Translations under genes and position numbers: made by a program
Notes under the pieces: generated by a model
The model's input: the letters and a program-made list of their open reading frames with translations, nothing else
Database searches by the model: none
Told to the model about the DNA's origin: nothing
NCBI GenBank assembly: GCA_964649515.1
Contig: CAZYPV010000113.1
Location: 1-6,626 of the forward strand
From: CALKGK01 sp964649515
Lineage (GTDB): Bacteria; Bacteroidota; Bacteroidia; Flavobacteriales_D; Sanyastnellaceae
Reading direction: 5' to 3'
DNA length: 6,626 nt
In this document: piece after piece, positions 1 to 6,524 of the stretch
Numbering within the stretch: the first letter of the stretch is position 1
Layout of the letters: each line of letters starts with the position of its first letter

Positions 1-104
1 GCAAGGTGATCTGCCTTCGACTGTCGCTCAGGCAGCGGGCTTTGGGTCGAAAGTGTCCCTTGAGCGGAGTCGAAAGGGGGGGAGAGATTAAAAAATCACC
101 TTGC
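1..104. repeat. Nested inverted repeat at the left window edge, overlapping the 3' end of the DUF6089 gene
   Basis: Three pairs of arms nest inside one another. GCAAGGTGAT at 1-10 is the exact reverse complement of 95-104. TTCGACT at 16-22 pairs with AGTCGAA at 68-74. CGCTCA at 25-30 pairs with TGAGCG at 61-66. GTCGAAAG also occurs twice in direct orientation (46-53 and 69-76). The inner core resembles short dispersed palindromic elements built on TTCGACTCCGCTCA that I recall from Bacteroidota intergenic regions; that is memory, not a search. The outer right arm codes for the last residues of the neighbouring gene, and the outer left arm touches the window edge, so the repeat may continue outside. 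No T-tract follows the structure on either strand, so a terminator role is unproven. Nothing else, and no gene, is seen in 1-87. Confidence 0.6.
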
Positions 105-1083
105 GCGATCTCGATGGTCGGCGACCTTTGTATTTTCTTTTCTTACCATTGAAAGATCCTCCTTTACGGTAACGGTCGCGGAGTTGAATGTGGCACTTAA
201 CCCAAGCAAACATGTAACCGTCATTGTCGGTGGCGTCCCCGCGTTGCTGACCGGGAGCTGTGACGCGAGCGCTCAAACCTTCCTGAGCCACGCCCAAGCT
301 TGGGTTGGAGAAATATGCTGCGAGTTCACCTTGATCGCCTCCAACATATAGCTGGATGTCGTAAGGGTTGTAATAGTTCGAACTGACATCGTCAATGTAA
401 TCTGTGAAGGTGTAACGGTAGCTCACTTCAAGCCCGAGAGAGACATTGTGAGAAATCCTTTTTGTGATGGAAGCACCAACAGGAATGCACAAAGAGAAAT
501 TCCCATATTCTTCAGCGCCACCGGGTAAGCCTTGTCCTTCGGTTCTCAGCGGACGAAGTTCAATCCATTCGCCTTGAAACTCTGCTTTTGGGTTGTAGTA
601 AAATGCACCAATTCCTCCAAAAAGGTAGAAGCTTGATCCTCCATTTTTCCAACCTTTGGCTCCTTTGATGTCGTAAATGTGGCCTTTTCTCTTCTTAATG
701 GGAAATTCGTATTCAAGCATCATGGCCAATTCAAAAATGTTGGACTTGAAACTTAAATTTCGGTTTTGGCGAAAAACTTCCTTTGTGGTGTTATCGTGTC
801 CTGAAACCCGCCCCCAAGTGATGTCTGTTCGCAAATAAAGCTTTTTGTAAAGGGCGTATTTGTGTCCAAGAAAAAGACTGAATTGAGTCTGATTGATTTC
901 CAAATCCTGAAAGTCGTCGGTTCCCACGTCGTCTTTACCTCCAAGATCTCCCAGAAAATTACTTGCTCCGAAACCAAAATGCAGCTGATGACGGTGCTGA
1001 TCCCAGCGATCTTTATCAAAGAACTGGGCTGCAGCGCTGAAAGTCAACACGCTGAAGACAAGGAGAGTAATTAGTTTCGTCAT
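88..1083 (-). CDS. DUF6089 family outer-membrane beta-barrel protein with a basic C-terminal tail
   Basis: A 331-residue exported protein. The ATG at 1083 is preferred because it begins a clean signal peptide: Lys3, a hydrophobic stretch 4-16, then Ala-Ala-Ala-Gln with likely cleavage after residue 19. Upstream in-frame starts would add a charged leader and run into the preceding gene. The mature part has alternating aromatic/polar strands and Gly-rich turns. Features I associate with DUF6089 are the early GFGASNFLGDLGG segment, a central RNLSFKSNIFE block, FGGIGAFYYNPKA, an LRTEGQGLPGG-like turn, and the FTDYIDDVSSNYY block. The family is a Bacteroidota outer-membrane barrel of unknown role, so no function is proposed. 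The last 30 residues (302-331) contain 14 Lys/Arg, which is odd for a barrel end. The gene starts 11 nt after the methyltransferase stop and is probably co-transcribed. A TAACTTTA box at the methyltransferase stop could add an internal promoter, but no well-spaced -33 element is seen. Confidence 0.86.
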   Translation of the reverse strand: MTKLITLLVFSVLTFSAAAQFFDKDRWDQHRHQLHFGFGASNFLGDLGGKDDVGTDDFQDLEINQTQFSLFLGHKYALYKKLYLRTDITWGRVSGHDNTTKEVFRQNRNLSFKSNIFELAMMLEYEFPIKKRKGHIYDIKGAKGWKNGGSSFYLFGGIGAFYYNPKAEFQGEWIELRPLRTEGQGLPGGAEEYGNFSLCIPVGASITKRISHNVSLGLEVSYRYTFTDYIDDVSSNYYNPYDIQLYVGGDQGELAAYFSNPSLGVAQEGLSARVTAPGQQRGDATDNDGYMFAWVKCHIQLRDRYRKGGSFNGKKRKYKGRRPSRSRKVIF

Positions 1084-1094
1084 CGGCGCTAAAG

Positions 1095-1640
1095 TTAACG
1101 AATTTCTTCCAATCCACATGTGATCATATAATGCCATAAAATCATACCGGCACACACCGAAATGTTCAGTGAATGCTTGGTGCCAAATTGCGGGATTTCA
1201 ATGCAGAGATCGGAACGATCAATCAATTCCTGTTGCACGCCTTTTACTTCGTTTCCGAAAATTACCGCCCATTTTTCATCTCCGCTTGGCGACCAGTTTT
1301 CGAGCGAACATGCATTCTCCGCTTGTTCAATGGAGGCGATTTTGAATTGGCGATCTTGAAGTTGTTGGATGGCTTCCAAACTCGATGCGTAATACGACCA
1401 CTTTACCACTTCACTCGCCCCCAAAGCCGATTTCAGGATGTCTCTGTGGGGTGGTTGCGCACAAATGCCACAAAGCATGATTTCTTCAACCCGAAAAGCG
1501 TCTGCAGACCTAAAAACGCTACCAACATTGAGGCCTGAACGGATGTTGTCCAAAACCAAGACCAAAGGAATCTTCTTCGATGTTTTGAAGGCTTCTTCGT
1601 TCATTCTGCCCAACTGATCCAACTTGAGTTTTTTATTCAT
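1095..1640 (-). CDS. TrmH/SpoU-family RNA 2'-O-ribose methyltransferase
   Basis: A 181-residue cytoplasmic SPOUT-class enzyme, predicted to move a methyl group from S-adenosylmethionine to a ribose 2'-OH in tRNA or rRNA. All three SpoU motifs are visible. Motif 1 is LDNIRSGLNVGSVFRSADAF (30-49), with Asn38 and the catalytic-type Arg44. Motif 2 is VIFGNEVKGV (126-135). Motif 3 is the SAM-binding trefoil-knot segment HSLNISVCAG (156-165). A PPHRDILKSALGA block (63-75) is typical of Bacteroidota members. There is no N-terminal L30e-like substrate-binding domain, so it is a minimal, TrmL-sized enzyme or slightly larger; the exact target nucleotide cannot be read from sequence. The ATG at 1640 (Met-Asn-Lys-Lys) is preferred over a GTG five codons upstream, which lies inside the putative promoter. 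It is separated from sppA by a terminator and followed at 11 nt by the DUF6089 gene. Confidence 0.9.
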   Translation of the reverse strand: MNKKLKLDQLGRMNEEAFKTSKKIPLVLVLDNIRSGLNVGSVFRSADAFRVEEIMLCGICAQPPHRDILKSALGASEVVKWSYYASSLEAIQQLQDRQFKIASIEQAENACSLENWSPSGDEKWAVIFGNEVKGVQQELIDRSDLCIEIPQFGTKHSLNISVCAGMILWHYMITCGLEEIR

Positions 1641-1644
1641 GTGG

Positions 1645-1672
1645 CGAAAATACACAAAGGAGGACAGGGCAA
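1645..1672 (-). promoter_or_regulatory. Candidate Bacteroidota-type promoter of the methyltransferase gene
   Basis: Read on the minus strand, TTG (1672-1670) is followed after 17 nt by TATTTTCG (1652-1645), one mismatch from the Bacteroidota -7 consensus TAnnTTTG. It lies directly after the sppA terminator, where a new promoter is needed. The box ends 4 nt before the ATG at 1640, so the transcript would be nearly leaderless if this is right. No Shine-Dalgarno sequence is present. Assigned by eye only. Confidence 0.4.
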
Positions 1673-1701
1673 GAGCGGCAAGCTGGATAATTTAGCGCAC
1701 G

Positions 1702-1729
1702 AAAAAGGGCAGACCTTCAGCCTACCCTT
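1702..1729 (-). terminator. Intrinsic terminator of sppA
   Basis: In the minus-strand transcript, AAGGGTAGGC (1729-1720), a 5-nt loop (1719-1715) and GTCTGCCCTT (1714-1705) form a 10-bp stem with two G-U pairs, running into a T-tract (1706-1702). It starts about 30 nt after the sppA stop at 1762 and ends sppA transcription before the methyltransferase gene. The rest of the 121-nt gap (1641-1761) holds only the candidate promoter and a short AATTC direct duplication (1731-1740). Confidence 0.85.
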
Positions 1730-1761
1730 CAATTCAATTCAACCCGCAAAGGGGATGCTTT

Positions 1762-3582
1762 TTAGTTGCTCCAATTCAAGTAGAAAGGCATTCTTGCTTG
1801 AATACGGTCTCCTTCCGTGATGAGCATTCTCACGTCTTCCAACTGCTCCACGTAGTTGCTTGGCATGCCCAATTCTTCAACAATTCGCGCGGTTTCCACT
1901 TCCCCAGCCAATCCTTTCATCAACTCTTCAAAAGGGTCTTTGAATTTTGGCAATTCCAAGGTGTTGTAGGTCTCCATACCCGCCATTTTTGCTGCTTCAG
2001 CAATGGCGTCTTCAAGGTTTCCAAACTCATCCACTAGTCCTACTCGCTTAGCATCCGTTCCGGTCCAAACTCGTCCTTGAGCAATTTGATCGACGTCCAT
2101 TTGCGACATGCCACGTCCTTCAGCGACCAAAAGAGTAAAGTCGTTGTAGATGTCTTCCACCGATTCATTGATGGCTTCCAATGCTTCGGGATCAAGCGGC
2201 TTGGTGATGCTCATGACGCCTGAATGTGCGTTAGTTTGAACACGATCAAAGGTGATTCCCAGTTTGTTGTTGAACATTTTTTCCGCATTCGGAATCATCC
2301 CAAAGACTCCAATTGATCCGGTGATGGTATTCTCATTGGCGAAGATTTTATCTGCACTGGCTGAAATATAATACCCACCAGAGGCGGCCAAATCACCCAT
2401 GGAAACAACAAATGGTTTTCCAGCGGCTTTGATGAGCTGGGTTTCTCTCCAAATAACATCGCTGGCCAAGGCTGATCCTCCTGGAGAATTCACACGAAGT
2501 ACGACGGCCTTCACACTTTCGTTCAATCGGGCATCGCGAAGGGCTTTCGAAATGCGCTCAGAACCAATGGTTTCATCGTCGCCTTCCCCTCCAGTGATTT
2601 CACCAACGGCATAGATCACGGCCACTTCATCGCTGTCCCATGGGGCTTTTCCTGTTTTCAAGGGTGCAGTTTTGTGGTACTTCTGAAGACTCACCAAACG
2701 CAATTTCTTGGGATCACCACTGCTGAGTTCTTTTTCTTCCTCCATTTCAACTTTCGCACTCAAAAGATCGACCACTTCATCGCGGTACTTCAAGCCGTCA
2801 ACAAAGCCCAGTTCCAAGGCGTCTTCCGCAATTCGAATGCTCAAACTGTCGGCGGCCAAACTCATGCTTTCAACGGTCAAATTTCTGCTTGCTGACATGT
2901 CGGCAAGCATCTTGTTCCAAACGCCGTTCAATAGTACGTTGAGCTGCTCACGGTTGGGGTCGCTCATTTTTTCATACATGAAGGGTTCTACGGCTGATTT
3001 GTACTTGTTGTCCGGACCACGAACAATTTGCACGTCCACTTCAAGGTCGTCCAACATGTTTTTGAAGAACATCAATTCCGTTGAAAGACCGGTAAAATCC
3101 AAACCGCCTTCAGGGTAAAGGTAAACTTCATCTGCTGCTGAGGCGAGATAGTACCCTCCTTGGCTGTAACCTTCACTGTAAGCAACAATCCATTTTCCGC
3201 TTTCCTTGAATTCCATCAAAGCTCTTCGAAGGTCTTGAACAGAACTCGGCGATGCAATGATGGAGGTGATGTCGAGAAAAATACCTTCAATTTTATCGTC
3301 TTGACCTGCTTTCGAGATGTCGGCCAAAATGTTGTTCAGTCCTAGGCTGACCACCGGCTCGAACGTGGCGAGGTCGATCTGAAAAGCTTGATCATTCCCG
3401 CGTTCAATGATGGGAGTGTCGAATTTCAAATGCAAAATGCTCTTGCTTTTGATGTTGGATACTTGCTCTGTGTCGCCAGCAGATACGATGATTCCGACGA
3501 AGAAAGCGATGAAGATCACAAGGACTCCAACAAAGATGATCGAGCCCAAGAGTGATGCAAAAACGGATTTCCAAAAATTCAT
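1762..3582 (-). CDS. sppA: Signal peptide peptidase SppA, 67K (long, duplicated) form
   Basis: A 606-residue membrane-anchored serine protease that degrades cleaved signal peptides, working from the outer (periplasmic) face of the inner membrane. One transmembrane segment spans about residues 8-34 after a short Met-Asn-Phe-Trp-Lys start. Two ClpP/crotonase-like halves follow. The N-terminal half carries DNKYKSAVEPF (191-201), whose Lys195 matches the catalytic lysine of E. coli SppA. The C-terminal half carries VNSPGGSALAS (364-374) and GDLAASGGYYIS (396-407), whose Ser401 is the nucleophile. The Lys-Ser spacing of 206 is close to that of the E. coli enzyme (200), and the length fits the 67K type. 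The ATG at 3582 is chosen because it places the TM segment at the extreme N-terminus; a TTG ten codons upstream overlaps the promoter box. The gene is divergent from folK and ends in its own terminator, so it is probably monocistronic. Nothing appears broken. Confidence 0.95.
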   Translation of the reverse strand: MNFWKSVFASLLGSIIFVGVLVIFIAFFVGIIVSAGDTEQVSNIKSKSILHLKFDTPIIERGNDQAFQIDLATFEPVVSLGLNNILADISKAGQDDKIEGIFLDITSIIASPSSVQDLRRALMEFKESGKWIVAYSEGYSQGGYYLASAADEVYLYPEGGLDFTGLSTELMFFKNMLDDLEVDVQIVRGPDNKYKSAVEPFMYEKMSDPNREQLNVLLNGVWNKMLADMSASRNLTVESMSLAADSLSIRIAEDALELGFVDGLKYRDEVVDLLSAKVEMEEEKELSSGDPKKLRLVSLQKYHKTAPLKTGKAPWDSDEVAVIYAVGEITGGEGDDETIGSERISKALRDARLNESVKAVVLRVNSPGGSALASDVIWRETQLIKAAGKPFVVSMGDLAASGGYYISASADKIFANENTITGSIGVFGMIPNAEKMFNNKLGITFDRVQTNAHSGVMSITKPLDPEALEAINESVEDIYNDFTLLVAEGRGMSQMDVDQIAQGRVWTGTDAKRVGLVDEFGNLEDAIAEAAKMAGMETYNTLELPKFKDPFEELMKGLAGEVETARIVEELGMPSNYVEQLEDVRMLITEGDRIQARMPFYLNWSN

Positions 3583-3609
3583 GTGGTGTAGTTTAGAATT
3601 GTGTAGCAG

Positions 3610-3617
3610 CAAAGTTA
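3610..3617 (-). promoter_or_regulatory. -7 promoter box of sppA
   Basis: The minus strand reads TAACTTTG, a perfect match to the Bacteroidota -7 consensus TAnnTTTG, 27 nt upstream of the sppA ATG. This would give a leader of roughly 20 nt. I see no good TTG-type -33 element at the usual distance, so the assignment rests on the -7 box and its position in the divergent intergenic region (3583-3789). The middle of that region (about 3640-3720) contains nothing else I can name. Confidence 0.5.
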
Positions 3618-3749
3618 AATGAGAACGGGTCTTTTTTCATGGCCTTTTCCATCAGCGGTATATTTTGGTGGGGAATGGCAGCCAGTAGAAGAATAGGGGA
3701 TAGGGCTGTTTTTTTTCGGGTTGATGGGAGCTCTCCTTGGTACATTGGC

Positions 3750-3780
3750 TTTCCCGCTCGGATGGAAGTCACTATCTTTG
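3750..3780 (+). promoter_or_regulatory. Candidate promoter of the folK-dNK operon
   Basis: TATCTTTG at 3773-3780 matches the Bacteroidota -7 consensus TAnnTTTG exactly. A weak -33-like TTTC (3750-3753) stands 19 nt upstream; a TTG at 3745-3747 is the alternative, at 25 nt. The box ends only 9 nt before the folK ATG, implying a very short leader. It also argues against the upstream in-frame TTG at 3721 as the folK start, because transcription would begin after it. Confidence 0.5.
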
Positions 3781-3789
3781 CCGGCCATC

Positions 3790-4296
3790 ATGGCGCAAAA
3801 AGTTTACATATCACTCGGAGGAAATCTGGGACAACGCCACCGGTTCATACACGGTGCTTTGCGATCTTTGGAGCAGCGTCTTGGTAAGCTCATTGCCGCT
3901 TCCCAATTGTATGAAACACCGCCTTGGGGTTTTGAGAGTGATCATGCCTTTTTGAACGCAGTAGCCATTTTTCACACTTCATCTTCACCCCAAGAGGTTT
4001 TGGAGATCTTGCTGAATACGGAACGCACCTTCGGCCGGAAGCGAACAGAGGGCATCGGGTACACTTCGAGAACCTTGGATTTGGACCTCCTTTTTTATGG
4101 GGATGAAGTCCTCAGGGCTGAAGATCTCGAGCTTCCCCACCCCCGAATTCCCCAAAGGGCCTTTGTGTTGGTCCCTCTTGCTGAAATTGCAGGAGATTAC
4201 ATTCACCCCCTTGAACAAAAAACCATTCGAGAACTTCTAACTTTGTGTCCAGACACGTCGCCAATTCATCCATGGAAATCCCCTACAGTTACATAG
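3790..4296 (+). CDS. folK: 2-amino-4-hydroxy-6-hydroxymethyldihydropteridine pyrophosphokinase (HPPK)
   Basis: A 168-residue cytoplasmic enzyme that transfers pyrophosphate from ATP to 6-hydroxymethyl-7,8-dihydropterin, the step before dihydropteroate synthase in folate synthesis. Diagnostic HPPK segments appear in order: YISLGGNLG (6-14; many homologues have Ser where Gly11 stands), LYETPPWGF (40-48), FLNAVAIF (54-61), the signature SRTLDLDLLFYG (93-104) with the Mg-binding pair Asp97 and Asp99, and LPHPRIPQRAFVLVPLAEI (115-133). Length is slightly above the approximately 159 residues of E. coli HPPK. The ATG at 3790 puts the ISLGGN strand right at the N-terminus, as is usual, and fits the promoter box; an upstream TTG would add 23 unrelated residues. 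The 3' end overlaps the deoxynucleoside kinase gene by 25 nt in another frame, so translation is probably coupled. Confidence 0.95.
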   Translation: MAQKVYISLGGNLGQRHRFIHGALRSLEQRLGKLIAASQLYETPPWGFESDHAFLNAVAIFHTSSSPQEVLEILLNTERTFGRKRTEGIGYTSRTLDLDLLFYGDEVLRAEDLELPHPRIPQRAFVLVPLAEIAGDYIHPLEQKTIRELLTLCPDTSPIHPWKSPTVT

Positions 4297-4910
4297 CCAT
4301 CGAAGGCAATATTGGCGCAGGAAAAACCTCTTTGTCCACAAAATTGGCTGCTGATTTTAACGGTAGATTGGTTTTGGAGGAATTTGCAGACAATCCCTTT
4401 CTACCCAAATTTTATGAGCAGCCCGAGCGCTATGCCTTTCCCTTGGAGTTGAGTTTTTTGGCTGAACGTTTTTCGCAATTGAAGAAAGACCTTTATAGCC
4501 GAGACCTTTTTCAACCCTATGTTTTTGCCGATTACTTCATCAGTAAATCCATGATTTTTGCGAAAGCCAATTTGGGGGAGGAAGAGTTCGAACTGTTCAT
4601 GCGGATGTTTAAATTGATGGACACCCAACTTCCTCGGCCAGACCTTATGGTGTACCTTCATTTGGAAGTGGAGCAATTGCAAGCAAACATTCATCATCGA
4701 GGGAGAACTTACGAGCAGAACATTAGCGATGAGTACCTCAAGAGCATTCAAGATTCCTATTTCGCCTTCATTAAACAGCACCGGAAATTGCGGATTTTGA
4801 TTGTTGAAACCGATCAAGTGGATTTCGTCAACAACCCCCAAGATTATGAGAGGATGAAAGAAATCATCAGCGCTCCTTACCCCAAAGGAATCCACAGAAT
4901 AAAAGCCTGA
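4272..4910 (+). CDS. Deoxynucleoside kinase, dAK/dGK type (non-TK1)
   Basis: A 212-residue cytoplasmic kinase predicted to phosphorylate a deoxynucleoside (dA, dG or dC) with ATP in the salvage route to dNTPs. The P-loop GNIGAGKT is at 12-19. The segment LEEFADNPFLPKFY (35-48) supplies the acidic residue (Glu36/Glu37) that acts near the sugar 5'-OH. ADYFISKSMIFAK (86-98) is the helix preceding the substrate pocket, and RGRTYEQ (143-149) is the phosphate-binding LID. Length fits bacterial dNKs (about 200-220). Base preference cannot be read directly. From memory, studied flavobacterial non-TK1 kinases prefer deoxyadenosine, so dAK is the best guess. The ATG at 4272 is chosen over a GTG at 4245 because the family begins just before the P-loop strand. 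It overlaps the folK end by 25 nt; HPPK and dNK neighbours, and by recollection fusions, occur in Bacteroidota. No T-tailed terminator follows. Confidence 0.92.
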   Translation: MEIPYSYIAIEGNIGAGKTSLSTKLAADFNGRLVLEEFADNPFLPKFYEQPERYAFPLELSFLAERFSQLKKDLYSRDLFQPYVFADYFISKSMIFAKANLGEEEFELFMRMFKLMDTQLPRPDLMVYLHLEVEQLQANIHHRGRTYEQNISDEYLKSIQDSYFAFIKQHRKLRILIVETDQVDFVNNPQDYERMKEIISAPYPKGIHRIKA

Positions 4911-4948
4911 TCTTCTTCCATTGAGCGGAAAGAACGCAAGCATCTAAA

Positions 4949-5025
4949 CCCAAGCGAAGCGCCCTCAACTCGAGCAAAGCGACCTAAACCCGAGCAAAGC
5001 GACCTCAACCGGCGAAGCCATTCAA
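4949..5025 (+). repeat. Left 20-bp tandem repeat array
   Basis: Three 20-nt units start at 4951, 4971 and 4991 (consensus CGAGCAAAGCGACCTCAACC), followed by a shortened 17-nt copy ending near 5027. A degenerate copy, about 12 of 20 matching, precedes them at 4931-4950. The 4991 unit is identical to the reverse complement of a unit in the right array. GCGAAGC occurs at 4954-4960, and GGC-GAA-GCC, a perfect 3-bp hairpin, at 5011-5019. The array fills most of the 211-nt gap between the kinase and GH109 genes. A minus-strand reading frame across it (4877-5062) is repeat-derived and not a gene. The AT-richer 5026-5121 remainder should hold the GH109 promoter; only a weak TATTTTCC box (5110-5117) is visible. 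Confidence 0.9.
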
Positions 5026-5121
5026 CCAAATCCCGATGTAAAGCAATAAATATGGACATCACTTCAAAGCTGATTAGAAGGTTGAAGGAATACGGACAAT
5101 CATTTTTAGTATTTTCCCAAG

Positions 5122-6492
5122 ATGAAGCGAAAAGACTTTATCAAATTATCTGCCTCCGCAGCAGCATTTCTCGGAGTATCCATGCATAGCAGTGCTGAGG
5201 AAATCGAACAAAAACTACTTACTCAAAAACACAATGGAAGCGCAATTGACTTGGCTGCAGCTCCCATTGAAACAGTGAGAATTGGCATCGTTGGGATGGG
5301 GAATCGGGGTTCCGGACTCCTAGAGATGTTCGATTGGATGATTGCTGAAGGTCATGCAGAAGTGTGTGGATTGGCCGATATAGTAGAGAAGAAATGCTTG
5401 AAGGGAGCGCAATATCTCCAAGATCACCAAGAAAAACCGCCTTCACTTTACACCAAAGGAGAAGAAGATTGGAAAAACATGGTGCGGAAGGAAAACATTG
5501 ATTTGCTCATCGTTTGTACCCCTTGGAGCATGCACGCAGAGATGTGCAAGTATGCCATGCAACAAGGAGTTCACGTGGCAACGGAGGTGCCGGCCGCTCT
5601 CACTTTGGACGAGATGCACGAATTGATCGCCATTTCAGAATCGACAGGGGTGCATTGCATGATGCTGGAAAATTGCTGTTTCAATGATGAAGAACTTTTT
5701 GTGCTGAACATGATCAAGGAGGGTGTTTTTGGAGAGCTGACCCATGCTGAATGTGCCTACTTGCATGATTTACGGATGCACTTGATCAACGAGTCGTACT
5801 ACGAGAACCAGTGGCGTTTGAGAGAGCACTCCAAGCGCAATGGGAATTTGTATCCAACGCACGGAATTGGTCCGGTAGCGATGTATATGGACATCACCCG
5901 GGGAGATACCTTCGATCGTTTGGTGTCGATGAGCTCCATTGAACGCGGATTGAGCGCAGCCCTCAAAACCAAGAACCGCGAAATGAAGATTCCTTGTGGG
6001 GATGTGAACACGACCCTCATTCAAACCAAAAAGGGGAAGAGCATCATGGTTCAATTCGACGTCCATAGCGGAAGGCCTTATTCCCGAATCAATCAAGTGG
6101 TGGGTACGGGAGCGGTCCATGAAGGCTACCCTTCGCGCTTGTATTTGAACAAGGAGATTTCTTGGGGCGGACACCAATGGCTGAACGATGAAGAATACGA
6201 TAAAATGCGTGAAAAATACCGTCACCCCATTTGGAAAAAACTGGAGGGGGAAGCGGCCAAGAAGAAAATGGGTCACGGAGGCATGGATTTCATTATGATG
6301 TACCGTCTCGTTCGCTGTCTCAATCAAGGGCTTCCTTTGGACATCAATATTTATGAAAGCATGCTTTGGAGTTCCATTGCACCGCTGAGTGAATTGTCGG
6401 TTTCCAACAATAATGCTCCGGTTCCTATTCCCGATTTTACAGGGGGACTTTGGAAGAGGGAGGTGCAGCATCCGGTATTCCGTGTGGTTTAG
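5122..6492 (+). CDS. GH109-type NAD-dependent glycosidase (Gfo/Idh/MocA fold; alpha-N-acetylgalactosaminidase family), exported
   Basis: A 456-residue protein with a twin-arginine-like leader, KRKDFIKLSASAAAFLG (2-18), in which the second Arg is Lys; Ser-Ser-Ala (23-25) offers a cleavage site. A Rossmann domain follows, with IGIVGMGNRGSG (54-65) as the NAD-binding loop. EVPAA (155-159) stands where sugar oxidoreductases of this fold have EKP. GH109-like marks are MLENCCF (181-187), YLHDLR (213-218) and NGNLYPTHGIGP (240-251). Tyr213, His215, Tyr244 and His247 are plausible active-site residues by recollection of the Elizabethkingia enzyme, not by alignment. GH109 enzymes keep NAD bound and cleave alpha-N-acetylgalactosaminides by transient oxidation; the true substrate here is unknown and an oxidoreductase cannot be excluded. 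The ATG is fixed by an in-frame stop at 5107. The gene stands alone between two inverted repeat arrays, suggesting an accessory cassette acting on glycans outside the cytoplasm. Confidence 0.88.
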   Translation: MKRKDFIKLSASAAAFLGVSMHSSAEEIEQKLLTQKHNGSAIDLAAAPIETVRIGIVGMGNRGSGLLEMFDWMIAEGHAEVCGLADIVEKKCLKGAQYLQDHQEKPPSLYTKGEEDWKNMVRKENIDLLIVCTPWSMHAEMCKYAMQQGVHVATEVPAALTLDEMHELIAISESTGVHCMMLENCCFNDEELFVLNMIKEGVFGELTHAECAYLHDLRMHLINESYYENQWRLREHSKRNGNLYPTHGIGPVAMYMDITRGDTFDRLVSMSSIERGLSAALKTKNREMKIPCGDVNTTLIQTKKGKSIMVQFDVHSGRPYSRINQVVGTGAVHEGYPSRLYLNKEISWGGHQWLNDEEYDKMREKYRHPIWKKLEGEAAKKKMGHGGMDFIMMYRLVRCLNQGLPLDINIYESMLWSSIAPLSELSVSNNNAPVPIPDFTGGLWKREVQHPVFRVV

Positions 6493-6524
6493 CTGTATTT
6501 GTGATTGGTTTTCATCGAGCTTTT

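Noticed and set aside
1641..1655. Upstream GTG start for the methyltransferase
   Set aside because: It lies inside the candidate -7 box and adds five residues not needed for the domain.
3639..3887. Plus-strand 82-codon frame spanning the sppA-folK promoter region into folK
   Set aside because: It crosses both promoter boxes and the folK start in a different frame, with no recognisable features.
4401..4943. Minus-strand 180-codon reading frame opposite the deoxynucleoside kinase
   Set aside because: It mirrors a gene with an intact P-loop and LID, has no recognisable family features, and its 5' end runs into repeat DNA.
4911..4948. Intrinsic terminator after the deoxynucleoside kinase
   Set aside because: No stem followed by a T-tract on the plus strand. 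A short TTGAGCGGA (4921-4929) matches part of the left-edge palindrome (60-68), but nine bases alone are weak evidence of a second copy.
4877..5062. Minus-strand 61-codon frame across the left repeat array
   Set aside because: The Arg/Leu/Gly-rich translation simply reflects the 20-bp repeat, which is not a multiple of three and so could not encode a regular peptide repeat in one frame.
5770..6471. Minus-strand 233-codon reading frame opposite the GH109 gene
   Set aside because: Antisense shadow of a confidently recognised gene; its translation shows no domain, signal peptide or coherent composition.
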